Notes: generated by a model not told the origin, from the sequence alone. 58,613 bases of DNA from Sabulitectum sp036743055 (GCA_036743055.1 DAINQE010000010.1:1-58613), one strand, 5' to 3'; shown: positions 1 through 8,615, counted from the stretch's first letter. Numbers and translations are program-made.

Positions 1-1016
1 TGCGCCCTGTTCAGGAACTCGGTGAGGAGTTCCACTGCGGTCTCAACATCGTGCCGGTGGATGATGGCCACCGGGCTGTGCCCGTTCCTGGTGGGAATGG
101 AGAGGCATGTGGCGTGGGTGTCGCCGCCGAACTTCTGCATGGCGCTGGTGTCGGTGCCGCCCCGGACCAGGATCTCCATCTGGTGGTCGATCTCCTTCTC
201 CTCGGCGATGTTCCTTATGAAGTCCACCAGGCTCGTTGAGCAGATCACACTTGCGTCCTGCTGCTTCACCGCAACGCCCTTGCCCAGCTCGGCTATCTTG
301 TGTGTAGCCGGGAATCCAGGGGTGTCCCCCGCCCCGGTGATGTCGGCGGCTATTCCTATGTGGGGCTGAATGGAGAGGGCTGCCACGGTGGCGCCCCTGA
401 TGCCCACTTCCTCCTGGGAGGTGCCCACGCAGTAGACGTCGATGCTGGGGTTATCGTACTTCTTGAAGGCCTCGGCGATGATGTAGGCGCCCACGCGGTC
501 GTCGAAGGCCTTGGCAACGAAGCAGTCGCCCAGTTCCTGGAACCTGGTGTCCATGGTGACCCAGTCTCCCCTCTCCACCTTTTCCTTCACCTGGTCGCCG
601 GGCATTCCGAAGTCTATGAAAAGCTTCTCCATCTCCGGGGCCTTGGCGGCTGCCTCCGGTGTGAGGGCGGGGTGGGTGGAGACAACGCCTGTGAGTACCT
701 CGCCCTTCCTGGTGTGGACCTTTACGGTGTGGCCTGCGATGGAGCCGGGCATCCAGCCGCCCACCGGGGCGATGGAAGCGAAACCCTTGTCGTCCACGTT
801 GTAGATCAGGAAGCCAATCTCGTCGATGTGGCCGGCGAGCATCACCCTGGGTCTGTTCTCACCCTGAGTGCCCTTCTTCAGGGCTATGATGTTCTTCATG
901 GCATCGGTTCTTATCTCGTCGGCGTGATCCTTCAGCTCCTCCCGTAGGAGTTCAACCACGGCGTCTTCCCTGCCGGAGATGCCGTCCGTTTCGCATAGTC
1001 TTTTCAGGAGTTCCAT
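1..1016 (-). CDS. M42 family metallo-aminopeptidase (C-terminus off the window)
   Basis: Cytosolic di-metal aminopeptidase of the M42 (glutamyl aminopeptidase / tetrahedral TET / FrvX) family, which trims peptides from the N-terminus. At least 338 residues are present and the frame runs off the left edge; the family is usually about 340-360 aa, so little is missing. Visible motifs in order are AGHIDEIG (metal His), AFDDRVG (bridging Asp), TSQEEVG (catalytic Glu pair), AADITGAGD (metal Asp) and GGTDTSAM near the C-terminus. The ATG at 1016 is preceded by an AGGAAAGAGGA ribosome site. It lies 18 nt downstream of the secreted peptidase gene and probably ends the same transcript. Confidence 0.93.
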   Translation of the reverse strand, partial: MELLKRLCETDGISGREDAVVELLREELKDHADEIRTDAMKNIIALKKGTQGENRPRVMLAGHIDEIGFLIYNVDDKGFASIAPVGGWMPGSIAGHTVKVHTRKGEVLTGVVSTHPALTPEAAAKAPEMEKLFIDFGMPGDQVKEKVERGDWVTMDTRFQELGDCFVAKAFDDRVGAYIIAEAFKKYDNPSIDVYCVGTSQEEVGIRGATVAALSIQPHIGIAADITGAGDTPGFPATHKIAELGKGVAVKQQDASVICSTSLVDFIRNIAEEKEIDHQMEILVRGGTDTSAMQKFGGDTHATCLSIPTRNGHSPVAIIHRHDVETAVELLTEFLNRA

Positions 1017-1033
1017 ATTCCTCTTTCCTGGTC

Positions 1034-1921
1034 TCAGGGTGTCCTAATCTGGAAGCCGGCGCCGTCCATGTATTCCGTGCCGGCCCTTCCCGCGAAGGGA
1101 ATGTCCGTGAGCAGGGCTTGTGCTGCCTGCTCCGGGGTCTCGCCGTTCTCGAGGATGCGGTTCAGGTAATAGAACTCGATTATGGCGCTGCCGCCCCAGT
1201 CAACGGATGTGGTGTAGCCGGAAACGGCAAAGCCGTCGGGCCAGGTGCTCCTTGCCCTTATTATTGCCTCGTCGGTGCCGCCGGCCATTATCAGACAGCA
1301 GCTGAAGTGAACCAGCTTCAGGCCGGGGATCATGGAGACCGCCCGGGCCATGGCGTTGGGGGATACCGTGCCCCCGTTGAGGGATATCCCTTCCTCGGTG
1401 CCGTGGCTGGCTATGATCAGATACACGTCGCCGGGGAGCATGGCGGCGCTGGCGCATGCGTCCTGCAGGTCGTCCTCGTCGTGGATGAAACGGTGCCTTA
1501 TTCCAATGTCAGGCAGCCTGATCAGCCACTGTTCCAGCATCTCGCCGAAGGAATACTCGTTTTCGGTCATGGACTCCTGCCAGTTCTCCTCAAGGATAAC
1601 CAGCCATTTGCCCGGTTCCCCGGTGGCCCTGTGGCCCTCCCAGGAGCTCCATCGCCTGTCGCCGTCGGCCCGCCACTCACCTCTGAAGGAAGCGCCGTCG
1701 CCCATGAGCTGGAACCAGCCTTCGCCGGTGGCGTTGCCCTCGTCGTAGGTGAAGATCAGCCTGTCGTCGGTGCCCACGGTGCCCTCTATGGTGGACATTC
1801 CGCCGTAGCTGTACCAGCCCGATACCTCCCTGCCGTTCTGTTCCAGGTACATGTCGCCGTATGTGGTCTGCCACAGACCCGAGAAGTCGGGAACGGTAAG
1901 GGTGAGTATCAGCAGTATCAT
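1034..1921 (-). CDS. secreted caspase/gingipain-fold (clan CD-like) putative cysteine peptidase
   Basis: A 295-residue protein with a short hydrophobic N-terminus (MILLILTLTVPDFSGLW), which suggests export. Residues about 10-100 form a Trp/Gly-rich beta domain. The C-terminal part carries IIASHGTEEGISLNGG followed, about 40 residues on, by LVHFSCCLIMAGG. This His-Gly then Cys after two hydrophobic strands is the dyad layout of clan CD peptidases (caspase, C11, C13, C25, CHAT). The call is from motif order only and no family was confirmed. Its ATG overlaps the alaS stop (ATGA), so it is translationally coupled to a tRNA synthetase, an odd partner for an exported peptidase. Confidence 0.6.
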   Translation of the reverse strand: MILLILTLTVPDFSGLWQTTYGDMYLEQNGREVSGWYSYGGMSTIEGTVGTDDRLIFTYDEGNATGEGWFQLMGDGASFRGEWRADGDRRWSSWEGHRATGEPGKWLVILEENWQESMTENEYSFGEMLEQWLIRLPDIGIRHRFIHDEDDLQDACASAAMLPGDVYLIIASHGTEEGISLNGGTVSPNAMARAVSMIPGLKLVHFSCCLIMAGGTDEAIIRARSTWPDGFAVSGYTTSVDWGGSAIIEFYYLNRILENGETPEQAAQALLTDIPFAGRAGTEYMDGAGFQIRTP

Positions 1922-3690
1922 TCCAGCACCGCCTTTATCCTTCTTACGCCCCTGGAGGAGCTTTTTTCGGAAACTATCCTGAACCTGCCCAGGTCGGAGG
2001 TCTTCTCCACATGGGGGCCGCCGCAGATCTCCCTGGAGTAGCCCTCGATGGTGTATACCTTCACCACGTCCTCGTACCTGTCCTTGAAGAATCCCAGGGC
2101 GCCCTGTTCCTCGGCTTCATCAGGGGTCATCTCGCACACATGCACCTGTATTCCGCTGTTGATGGCCTCGTTGACAAGGTTCTCCACTTCGGAGATCTCT
2201 TCATCGGTCATTTTGTCATGATGCTGGAAGTCGAACCTGAGCCTCTTCGCGGTAATGTTGCTGCCCTTCTGCTGAACATGTTCGCCCAGCACCTTCCTCA
2301 GCGCGGCGTGGAGCAGGTGGGTGGCGGTATGGAGCTTCGTCACCATTTCGCTGTTGTCCGCAAGGCCCCCCTTGAACTTCTGGTCGGCCCCCTGTTTGGA
2401 GAGTTCCCTGTGCTTCTGGAATGCCGCTTCGTAGCCCTCCATGTCCACGGTCATGCCGTTCTCCTCGGCCAGGTCCACGGTGAGTTCCACCGGGAAGCCG
2501 TAGGTGTCATAGAGCTTGAAGGCAACCCTTCCGGCTATTTCCTTCCTGGGGTTCTTCAGAAGATTGGGAAGCATCTTCTCGAACTGCTTCATTCCCGACT
2601 CCAGGGTCTGGCCGAAAAGGTCTTCTTCCCTGGTCAGTTCTTCCAGAACGACGGCCCTGTTCCTCTGGAGCTCGGGATAGTCCCGGCCTTCGTTTGTTAT
2701 CACGATGTCCGCAAGCTCGTTGAGAACGCCCTTGCTGAGGTTCATTTTCAGGCAGTGGCGAATGGCCAGCCTTATGAGCCTTCTCACCACGTATCCCTGG
2801 TCGAGGTTCGAGGGCACCACCCCCAGGTCGTCGCCCAGTATGTGGGTGGCTGCCCTTATGTGATCTGCCACCACCCTCTCGCTCCTTGTGTTGGCGGCGG
2901 GTCCGGCCAGTTCCCTTATCTTTTCGATGAGGCTTTTCAGGACGCCGATGTCGTACACCGTAGCCTTCCCCTGGATCATGGCCACGGTTCGCTCCACGCC
3001 CATGCCGGTGTCCACATTCTTCTGGCTGAGGGGTTCGTAGGTCCCTTCGGGGGTCTTCCTGTACTCCATGAAAACGTCGTTCCACACCTCGAAGTACTTC
3101 CCGCAGGAGCACCCCGGCCTGCAGTCTTCACCGCAGGGCTCCCGGCCGGTGTCGTAGAACATCTCGGTATCAGGGCCGCAGGGGCCGGTGGCTCCCGTGG
3201 GACCCCACCAGTTGTCCTTCATTCCGAAACGGTGTATCCGTTCTTCGGGAACGCCCATTTCCATCCAGATGGCCGCGGCCTCGTCGTCCGCCGGAATGCC
3301 GTTCTCCCCGGCGAAAACAGTAACGCTGAGCCTGTGGGGGTCGAAACCGAGCCACTCACTTCCGGTGAGGAACTCCCAGCTCCACGCAATGGCCTCCCTC
3401 TTGAAGTAGTCTCCCAGGGACCAGTTCCCCAGCATCCTGAAGAAGGTGAGATGGGTGTCGTCGCCCACTTCCTCGATGTCACCTGTGCGAATGCACTTCT
3501 GAACGTCTACAAGCCTTTTCCCCGCTGGATGCTTCTCACCCAGGAGGAAGGGGACCAGGGGCTGCATTCCCGCCGGGGTGAAGAGTATGGTGGAATCGTT
3601 CTCAGGTATGATGGAGGCTCCGGGTATCCTCTTGTGGCCCTTGCCCTCGAAAAATCTGATGTACAGCTCTACTAGTTCTCTTTCGGTCAT
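1918..3690 (-). CDS. alaS: alanyl-tRNA synthetase, short form lacking the C-Ala domain
   Basis: Charges tRNA-Ala. The 590 residues contain the class II catalytic core (FTPAGMQPLVPFL; FFRMLGNWSLGDYFKREAI; NVDTGMGVERTV), the tRNA-recognition middle domain and the editing domain with its zinc motifs HTATH and CGGPH (C-x3-H). The protein stops right after the editing domain (VRRIKAVLE). Most bacterial AlaRS are about 860-880 aa and have a coiled coil plus C-Ala domain, which are absent here. No frameshift is visible and the stop is overlapped by the next gene, so the short form appears natural. The start overlaps the stop of the GNAT gene (ATGA). Confidence 0.95.
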   Translation of the reverse strand: MTERELVELYIRFFEGKGHKRIPGASIIPENDSTILFTPAGMQPLVPFLLGEKHPAGKRLVDVQKCIRTGDIEEVGDDTHLTFFRMLGNWSLGDYFKREAIAWSWEFLTGSEWLGFDPHRLSVTVFAGENGIPADDEAAAIWMEMGVPEERIHRFGMKDNWWGPTGATGPCGPDTEMFYDTGREPCGEDCRPGCSCGKYFEVWNDVFMEYRKTPEGTYEPLSQKNVDTGMGVERTVAMIQGKATVYDIGVLKSLIEKIRELAGPAANTRSERVVADHIRAATHILGDDLGVVPSNLDQGYVVRRLIRLAIRHCLKMNLSKGVLNELADIVITNEGRDYPELQRNRAVVLEELTREEDLFGQTLESGMKQFEKMLPNLLKNPRKEIAGRVAFKLYDTYGFPVELTVDLAEENGMTVDMEGYEAAFQKHRELSKQGADQKFKGGLADNSEMVTKLHTATHLLHAALRKVLGEHVQQKGSNITAKRLRFDFQHHDKMTDEEISEVENLVNEAINSGIQVHVCEMTPDEAEEQGALGFFKDRYEDVVKVYTIEGYSREICGGPHVEKTSDLGRFRIVSEKSSSRGVRRIKAVLE

Positions 3691-4966
3691 TGGAGATCCT
3701 TCTGATATATTCTGTACCGCTTGTATGGATCGGCCTTCATCTGTTTCTCCAGGATGGCCCTCATCTCGCGGTTGTTCTCGAGTATCCAGGACAGTTCGCC
3801 CCGCCCCATTCCCATTTTCCTGCTGTTGTTCACGATGTTCTCTATCACCAGGGCTTCGAGGCCCCTGTTGCGGTACTTCTTCTTCACGCCCATGAGAAGC
3901 ACCCGCACCCTGTTGATGTTCACCTTGAAAGGGGGCACCTTCAGTGCGAGAATGGTGGGAAGCGCCCTGCCCCTGCCCTTCTTGAAGGCTATGTTCGCGT
4001 CGGGAAGGGCAACGCCGAAAGCCACCAGCTCGCCGTCGAGTTCAACGAGAGGGGTGAGTTCCGGGGTGATGAGCATCTTCAGCTCGTCCACCATTGCCTG
4101 GAACTCTTTCCCCGACATGGGTACGAAGCCCCAGTTCTCCCCCCAGCACTCGTTGTACACGTCCATCACCCGGCGCATCTCGTTCTCCAGGTCCTTCAGG
4201 TTGATGCCCCTCACTGTCCAGTTGCCGCGCTCCCTTACCATTCCGGCGATCCTGAAGAGCTTGCTCAGGTCGTTCTCGTCGCCGTCGGCCCAGTAGGCCA
4301 GGAGGTCCATTTCCTTGTGATAGCCGGCTTTCTCGACGAGTTCGCCCAGCCAGGGCGGGTTATGNNNNNNNNNNNNNNNNNNNNNNNNNNNNNNNNNNNN
4401 NNNNNNNNNNNNNNNNNNNNNNNNNNNNNNNNNNNNNNNNNNNNNNNNNNNNNNNNNNNNNNNNTTTCCTTGTGATAGCCGGCTTTCTCGACGAGTTCGC
4501 CCAGCCAGGGCGGGTTATGGAGCATCATCAGCCTGGGGTCGGTATCGAAGCCCTCCACAAGAAGGCCGCATTCCTCGTTGGTGGAGAGGTTGAACGGGCC
4601 CCGTATCCTGTCCATACCGCGGGCCTTCACGAACTCCTCGGCGGTGCTGAGGAGCTTCCCCGCTATCTCGGGGCTTTGCTCGCACTCCAGGAAACCGAAG
4701 AAGCCGGTCTTCTCGTTGTGGTACTCGTTGTGGGTGCGGTTCACCGCGGCGCTTATCCTGCCCACGGCCCTGCCGTTTTCGTTCCTGGCCAGGTAGAACT
4801 CCACGTCGGCGTGCTCGTGGAATGGGTGCTTAGGGCTCATTATGGCCCTTACGTTCATCAGCAGCGGGGGAACCCAGTGGGGGTCGCCCTCATTGATACG
4901 GAAGGGCAGCATGAGGAACTCCCTCTTCTGCCCACGGGTTTCAACCTTTTCGATGGTCACGGGCAT
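3687..4966 (-). CDS. GNAT-fold acyltransferase, predicted bacterial ceramide synthase (interrupted by an artificial gap)
   Basis: Predicted to N-acylate the sphingoid base made by the neighbouring serine palmitoyltransferase. The reading frame appears split at 4365-4464, but the N run is flanked by the same 55 bases on both sides. Removing 155 nt restores one 374-residue protein in a single frame. The sequence matches the long (about 375 aa) YghO-type GNAT family, with STNEECGLLVEGFDTDP, MMLHNPPW and a C-terminal acetyltransferase-like core (LLMGVKKKYRNRGLEALVIE). Bacterial ceramide synthases described in Caulobacter are also GNAT-type; whether this is the same subfamily is inferred from context. 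Start ATG at 4966, one nt after the spt stop. Confidence 0.72.
4310..4519. other. spurious scaffold gap with duplicated 55-bp flanks
   Basis: A run of 100 N (4365-4464) has the same 55 bases before it (4310-4364) and after it (4465-4519). This is the signature of two contigs that overlap by one k-mer being joined with a fixed-size gap. The true sequence should lack one copy plus the N run (155 nt), and this restores the reading frame of the acyltransferase gene. Confidence 0.95.
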
Positions 4967-4967
4967 C

Positions 4968-6152
4968 TCAGCCCCCGATCAGGCCGTGGCGGAGGCCCAC
5001 TTCCTGGAACACTTCCAGCGCTCTGTCAATCATGTCGTCGGTGTGGCTGGCCATGTAGCTGGTTCGGAGCATGGCCTCGCCGGGATCCACCGCCGGGGAG
5101 ACTACGGGGTTGGTGAAAACGCCGTTGTCGAAAAGGTCCTTCCAGAACCTGAAGCAGTCAAGGTCGTCGCCCACTATGATGGGCACGATGGGGGCTTCGC
5201 TCCTGCCTACGTTGTAGCCCATGGAGGCAAGCCCTGCGCGGCATCTCTCGGCGGCCCTGTGCACCTTGCCGATGAGTTCGGGCTGCTCCTCCAGTATGTC
5301 CAGCGCCGCCAGCACGGTGGCCACCGCCGCCGGGGGAAGGCTTGCGCTGAAGATGTTGGTCCTTGCATTGTGCTGAAGGTAGCTGATAACACCCTTGGGG
5401 CCTGCGGCGAAACCGCCTATGCAGGCGAATGACTTGCTGAAGGTACCCACCATGAGGTCCACCCTTTCGTGGCACCCCAGGTGTTCCGCGGTTCCCTTGC
5501 CGGTCTTGCCCATGGCGCCCACTCCGTGGGCGTCGTCCACCAGGAGGCGCACCTTGAACTCCTCCGCCAGGTCGGCAAGACCGCAGATGTCCGCCAGGTC
5601 GCCCTCCATGCTGAACACGCCGTCGGTGATTATCATGCCCGGCTGACCGGCGTTCTTCTCGAGTATGTGCCTGAGCTGCCCCAGATCGTTGTGGCGGTAC
5701 TTCACCACCCTGGCGTAGCCCATCCTCGCTCCATCGATGATGGAGGCGTGGTTCTTTCTGTCGAGGTAGATGGTGTCTTCCCTGCCGGCAAGCGTACCGA
5801 TGGTGCCAAGATTGGCCTGGAAGCCGGTGCTGTAGGTAAGGCAGGCCTCCTTGTTCAGGAAACTGGCCAGCCTCTCCTCCAGTTCTATGTGCAGGTCCAG
5901 CGTACCGTTCAGGAAGCGGCTCCCGGTGCATCCGGTGCCGTACTTCAGCACGGCCTCCCTGGCCTTCTCCATAACGTAGGGGTTATCGGTAAGGCCCAGG
6001 TAGTTGTTGGAGCCCAGCATGATAAGGCCGTGGCCGCCTATCTCCATCTCGGCGCCAACATGACCCTGGAGGGGAACGAAATAAGGATAGAGACCCATGG
6101 CCTTCACCTTGTCGGCCCTGTCGTAATCAAAACACTTCTGAAATATGTCCAT
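4968..6152 (-). CDS. spt: serine palmitoyltransferase-like PLP enzyme (alpha-oxoamine synthase family)
   Basis: Condenses an acyl thioester with an amino acid; here probably serine plus acyl-CoA/ACP to 3-ketosphinganine. The 394 residues equal the length of Bacteroidetes Spt, and the N-terminal half resembles it closely from memory: GLYPYF, LGSNNYLGL, GTGCTGSRFLNGTLDLH, RKNHASIIDG, DDAHGVGAMG. The Schiff-base lysine lies in GTFSKSFACIGGF at about residue 240. 2-Amino-3-ketobutyrate CoA ligase and 8-amino-7-oxononanoate synthase are relatives. The SRFLNGTLDLH block and the GNAT and reductase neighbours favour Spt. Encoded first in the spt-GNAT-alaS chain with a one-nt spacer. Confidence 0.82.
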   Translation of the reverse strand: MDIFQKCFDYDRADKVKAMGLYPYFVPLQGHVGAEMEIGGHGLIMLGSNNYLGLTDNPYVMEKAREAVLKYGTGCTGSRFLNGTLDLHIELEERLASFLNKEACLTYSTGFQANLGTIGTLAGREDTIYLDRKNHASIIDGARMGYARVVKYRHNDLGQLRHILEKNAGQPGMIITDGVFSMEGDLADICGLADLAEEFKVRLLVDDAHGVGAMGKTGKGTAEHLGCHERVDLMVGTFSKSFACIGGFAAGPKGVISYLQHNARTNIFSASLPPAAVATVLAALDILEEQPELIGKVHRAAERCRAGLASMGYNVGRSEAPIVPIIVGDDLDCFRFWKDLFDNGVFTNPVVSPAVDPGEAMLRTSYMASHTDDMIDRALEVFQEVGLRHGLIGG

Positions 6153-6265
6153 TGGAACCCCGCCGTGTATGTGTAGAAAAAATGAGAATTGACCTATGAA
6201 TCTAATATCACCGCTTCCGAAAACAAAGCTGATGCAGCATATTCCAACCTTCGAAGGGAAGGGTC

Positions 6266-7356
6266 ATGAAGGTATTTCTCACAGGTGTATCCGGGTTCGT
6301 GGGCAGGAATCTTGCCAGGGCCCTCCTTGATTCGGGACACTCGGTCATCGCAGCCGTTCGCCCCACCTCTGACAGGTCTCGGATTCCCGTTGGCTGTGAT
6401 GTAAGGGTGGCGGACATAGAGCACTGGCGGAGCGTGGCCGAGCATCTTGAGGATGTTGACGCCATCCAGCACGTGGCCGGAGCCGTGAAGGCCAGGACCC
6501 AGGAGGATTTCGACAGGATCAACGCCGGCTCAACTTCCGCCATTGTTAAAGCAGCTTTGGAGGTCTGCCCCGGCGCACTTTTCGTCCTTACTTCCAGCCA
6601 GGCGGCATGCGGGCCATGCGGAACCGGGCCTGTAACCGCTTACGGCAGGAGCAAGGTGCTTGCGGAGCATGCCGTTACGGGAATGAACAGGTATGNNNNN
6701 NNNNNNNNNNNNNNNNNNNNNNNNNNNNNNNNNNNNNNNNNNNNNNNNNNNNNNNNNNNNNNNNNNNNNNNNNNNNNNNNNNNNNNNNNNNNNNNTACGG
6801 CAGGAGCAAGGTGCTTGCGGAGCATGCCGTTACGGGAATGAACAGGTATGCGGTGGTGCGCCCTCCGGCGGTATTCGGCCCCGGCGATCCAGCCACCGAG
6901 AACCTGTTCAAGTGGGCTTCCAGGGGCTTCACCGTATCCACCGGCGGAGAACCCGGGGGATTCCCGTTGATCGGTGTTACCGACCTTGCCCTCTTCATGA
7001 CACTTGTGATGACCTCCCCCGGGGCGTTGGGGAAGACGCTTCAGCCCTCCTGGCCTGAGCTGATCACATGGAAGAGGTTCCATGCCGCACTGGAGGAGGC
7101 ATTCAATCGGCGGATCATCCGTCTTCGTGTGCCGTCGTTCATGGTCCATACCGCAGGGATATTCTCAGAGGTTCTCTCCACGTTCACCGGCGCCTGCCCG
7201 ATGGTTACCAGGGACAAGGCCAGGGAGCTCACCGCCCCGTCGTGGGTGCTTCTTCAGCACGAGGTGGAGGAACTCACCGGCTGGAAGCCCCGGCAGAGCC
7301 CGGAGGACATACTCAAGCAGATAGCCGGTTCTTTTTGTGCTGGAGCCTGTCCCTGA
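6266..7356 (+). CDS. NAD(P)-dependent epimerase/dehydratase-like reductase, predicted ceramide reductase CerR (artificial gap inside)
   Basis: Extended short-chain dehydrogenase: the N-terminal Rossmann motif GVSGFVGRNLA binds NAD(P), and YGRSKVLAE supplies the catalytic Tyr-x3-Lys. The Tyr-Lys motif sits exactly in the 55 bases repeated around the N run at 6696-6795. Deleting 155 nt gives one continuous 311-residue protein. The start ATG at 6266 has a strong AAGGGAAGGG ribosome site. It is divergent from spt. In characterised bacterial ceramide pathways an epimerase-like reductase (CerR) reduces the 3-keto group after N-acylation, so this role is inferred from the trio Spt, GNAT and reductase. 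A sugar-nucleotide epimerase is the alternative. Confidence 0.68.
6641..6850. other. spurious scaffold gap with duplicated 55-bp flanks
   Basis: 100 N at 6696-6795 lie between identical 55-base copies (6641-6695 and 6796-6850). The real sequence should contain one copy and no gap; the reductase gene across it is then intact. Confidence 0.95.
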
Positions 7357-7579
7357 CCCAGCGGAAAAGGCTTCTCCAGTCCTGAATGCAAAGGGTTAGA
7401 AAAGCCCCCACGGCTCCTGCGGAAGCCAGCCCGGCGGGACAGCCCGGCTGGCCGCAGAACGGGCACACCGAGAAGGCCGAGTACAGACTGGTGAGACCCA
7501 GCCACCAGCCGATGAACCTGAACAGCCTGCCGAAGGGGGAAAGCTTTCTTCCATGGGGTTCCGTGTGGTCTTCGTGCAT
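7313..7579 (-). CDS. small Cys-rich membrane protein of unknown function
   Basis: 88 residues with hydrophobic stretches around residues 20-38 and 50-66, and between them the compact motif CPFCGQPGCP, which could bind a metal or form disulphides. The family is not recognised. Its start lies one nt past the MaoC stop, which implies translational coupling, and its tail overlaps the convergent reductase gene by 44 bp. That coupling, plus the Cys motif, is why it is called as a gene. Confidence 0.6.
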   Translation of the reverse strand: MHEDHTEPHGRKLSPFGRLFRFIGWWLGLTSLYSAFSVCPFCGQPGCPAGLASAGAVGAFLTLCIQDWRSLFRWVRDRLQHKKNRLSA

Positions 7580-7580
7580 G

Positions 7581-8045
7581 CTACTGGAAATGATAAAGGA
7601 GTATGACCTTTCCCTTGTAGGCCTGCTTCGGTTCGTCCTTTATCTCCAGGGCAACGCCGAACCCGACCCTGGTTATTCCCCTGAGGTCCCTTATCTCCTC
7701 CACGGTGAGTATCAGCCTCACTTCGCTGTTCACCTTCACCGGGGCGCCGAACCTGAGGTTCTCAACGGCATAGTTCACCGTCATCTTCGAGTTCCTCACC
7801 TCGATGATCTCGTCCAGCAGGGATGGAAGCAGGGATACTGTGAGGAAGCCGTGGGCTATGGTGGATCCGAACTCGGTCTTCCCCGCCCTCTCCGGATCGG
7901 TGTGTATCCACTGGTGGTCGCCTGTGGCATCGGCGAAGGCGTCGATCATCCCCTGGGGAATGAGCCTCCAGTTCGAGCGGCCCACTTCCCTGCCCAGGTA
8001 CGCCGCAAGGTCGTCGTGGCAGGATATTACCTTTGTCTCTTCCAT
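7581..8045 (-). CDS. MaoC-like (hot-dog fold) enoyl-acyl hydratase
   Basis: 154-residue MaoC/R-hydratase. The active-site block FADATGDHQWIHTDPERA followed by FGSTIAHGFLTVSLLP gives the family's Asp and His and the conserved Gly. It would hydrate trans-2-enoyl-CoA or enoyl-ACP to the (R)-3-hydroxyacyl thioester. The open frame extends further upstream, but the ATG at 8045 is chosen because it overlaps the preceding stop (TAATG) and follows GGGAGGGAA. It lies between the Fe-S protein and the small membrane protein in one transcript, close to the ceramide genes, so a role in modifying their acyl chains is possible but unproven. Confidence 0.88.
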   Translation of the reverse strand: MEETKVISCHDDLAAYLGREVGRSNWRLIPQGMIDAFADATGDHQWIHTDPERAGKTEFGSTIAHGFLTVSLLPSLLDEIIEVRNSKMTVNYAVENLRFGAPVKVNSEVRLILTVEEIRDLRGITRVGFGVALEIKDEPKQAYKGKVILLYHFQ

Positions 8046-8615
8046 TATTCCGTTCCCTCCCGTTGTGCTTTCATGTTCCGGTAAGATACTCCATCCAGTC
8101 TGAGAAGGAGCTTCGCCGCCGGGCGGTATCTGAGTGCCAGTTCCTTCAGGATGCCCCGGTTCCTGCCCAGGGGGCATACCGCCATGCAGACACCGCAGTC
8201 TGTGCCCACTGCGTTCCAGTAGGCGAAGCAGCGGTCTCCGTCGACCTTTCCCGGCTCCTCTGCGCTAATGGAGCGGCTGGGGCAGTTCGCCACGCACTTC
8301 CTGCAGAGCCTGCAGAACCTGAGGAAGTCCGGTTCCGGTCTCTCCGGCGGCGGCATGGGCAGGTCGGTGGTTACAACGGAGAACCTTATCCTGGGGCCGT
8401 ACTTCTCCGTTAGAAGAAGCCCGCTCCAGCCGTAGCTTCCCAGGCCCGTCTCCCTTGCCGCTTCGGCGGCGATCACCCTGTAGTTGCCGTCGATGTGAGC
8501 CCTTGCGGAATAGCCCATAAGCCGCAGGAACTCCGCGGCCTGAACCGCCAGGAAGGCGCACTGGGCATATCTGGCAGCCGCTTCCACCACCTCGGGGCTT
8601 CCAGGGGCGCTGGAA
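8045..8615 (-). CDS. reductive-dehalogenase/QueG-like protein with two 4Fe-4S clusters (N-terminus lost in gap)
   Basis: Only the C-terminal 190 residues are visible. HIDGNYRVIAAEAARETGLG and GWSGLLLTEKYGPRIRF resemble the corrinoid-binding core of reductive dehalogenase homologues and epoxyqueuosine reductase. Two ferredoxin-type cluster motifs follow: CRLCRKCVANCP and CGVCMAVCP. No twin-arginine signal can be judged because the start lies in the real gap 8616-8715. The family normally needs well over 100 further residues, so the true gap is probably longer than 100 nt. The stop overlaps the MaoC start. Substrate unknown. Confidence 0.7.

Noticed and set aside
2011..3675. 554-codon open frame on the plus strand opposite alaS
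   Set aside because: It is the complement of a strongly conserved tRNA synthetase; its product has no recognisable motifs. GC-rich third positions leave antisense frames open throughout this window.
4310..4519. Frameshift or pseudogene in the acyltransferase gene
   Set aside because: The break is explained by the 155-nt artefact; the repaired gene is a single 374-aa frame.
6641..6850. 55-bp direct repeats around N runs as genuine repeats or att sites
   Set aside because: Each pair flanks exactly 100 N, and collapsing them restores reading frames, so they are assembly artefacts.
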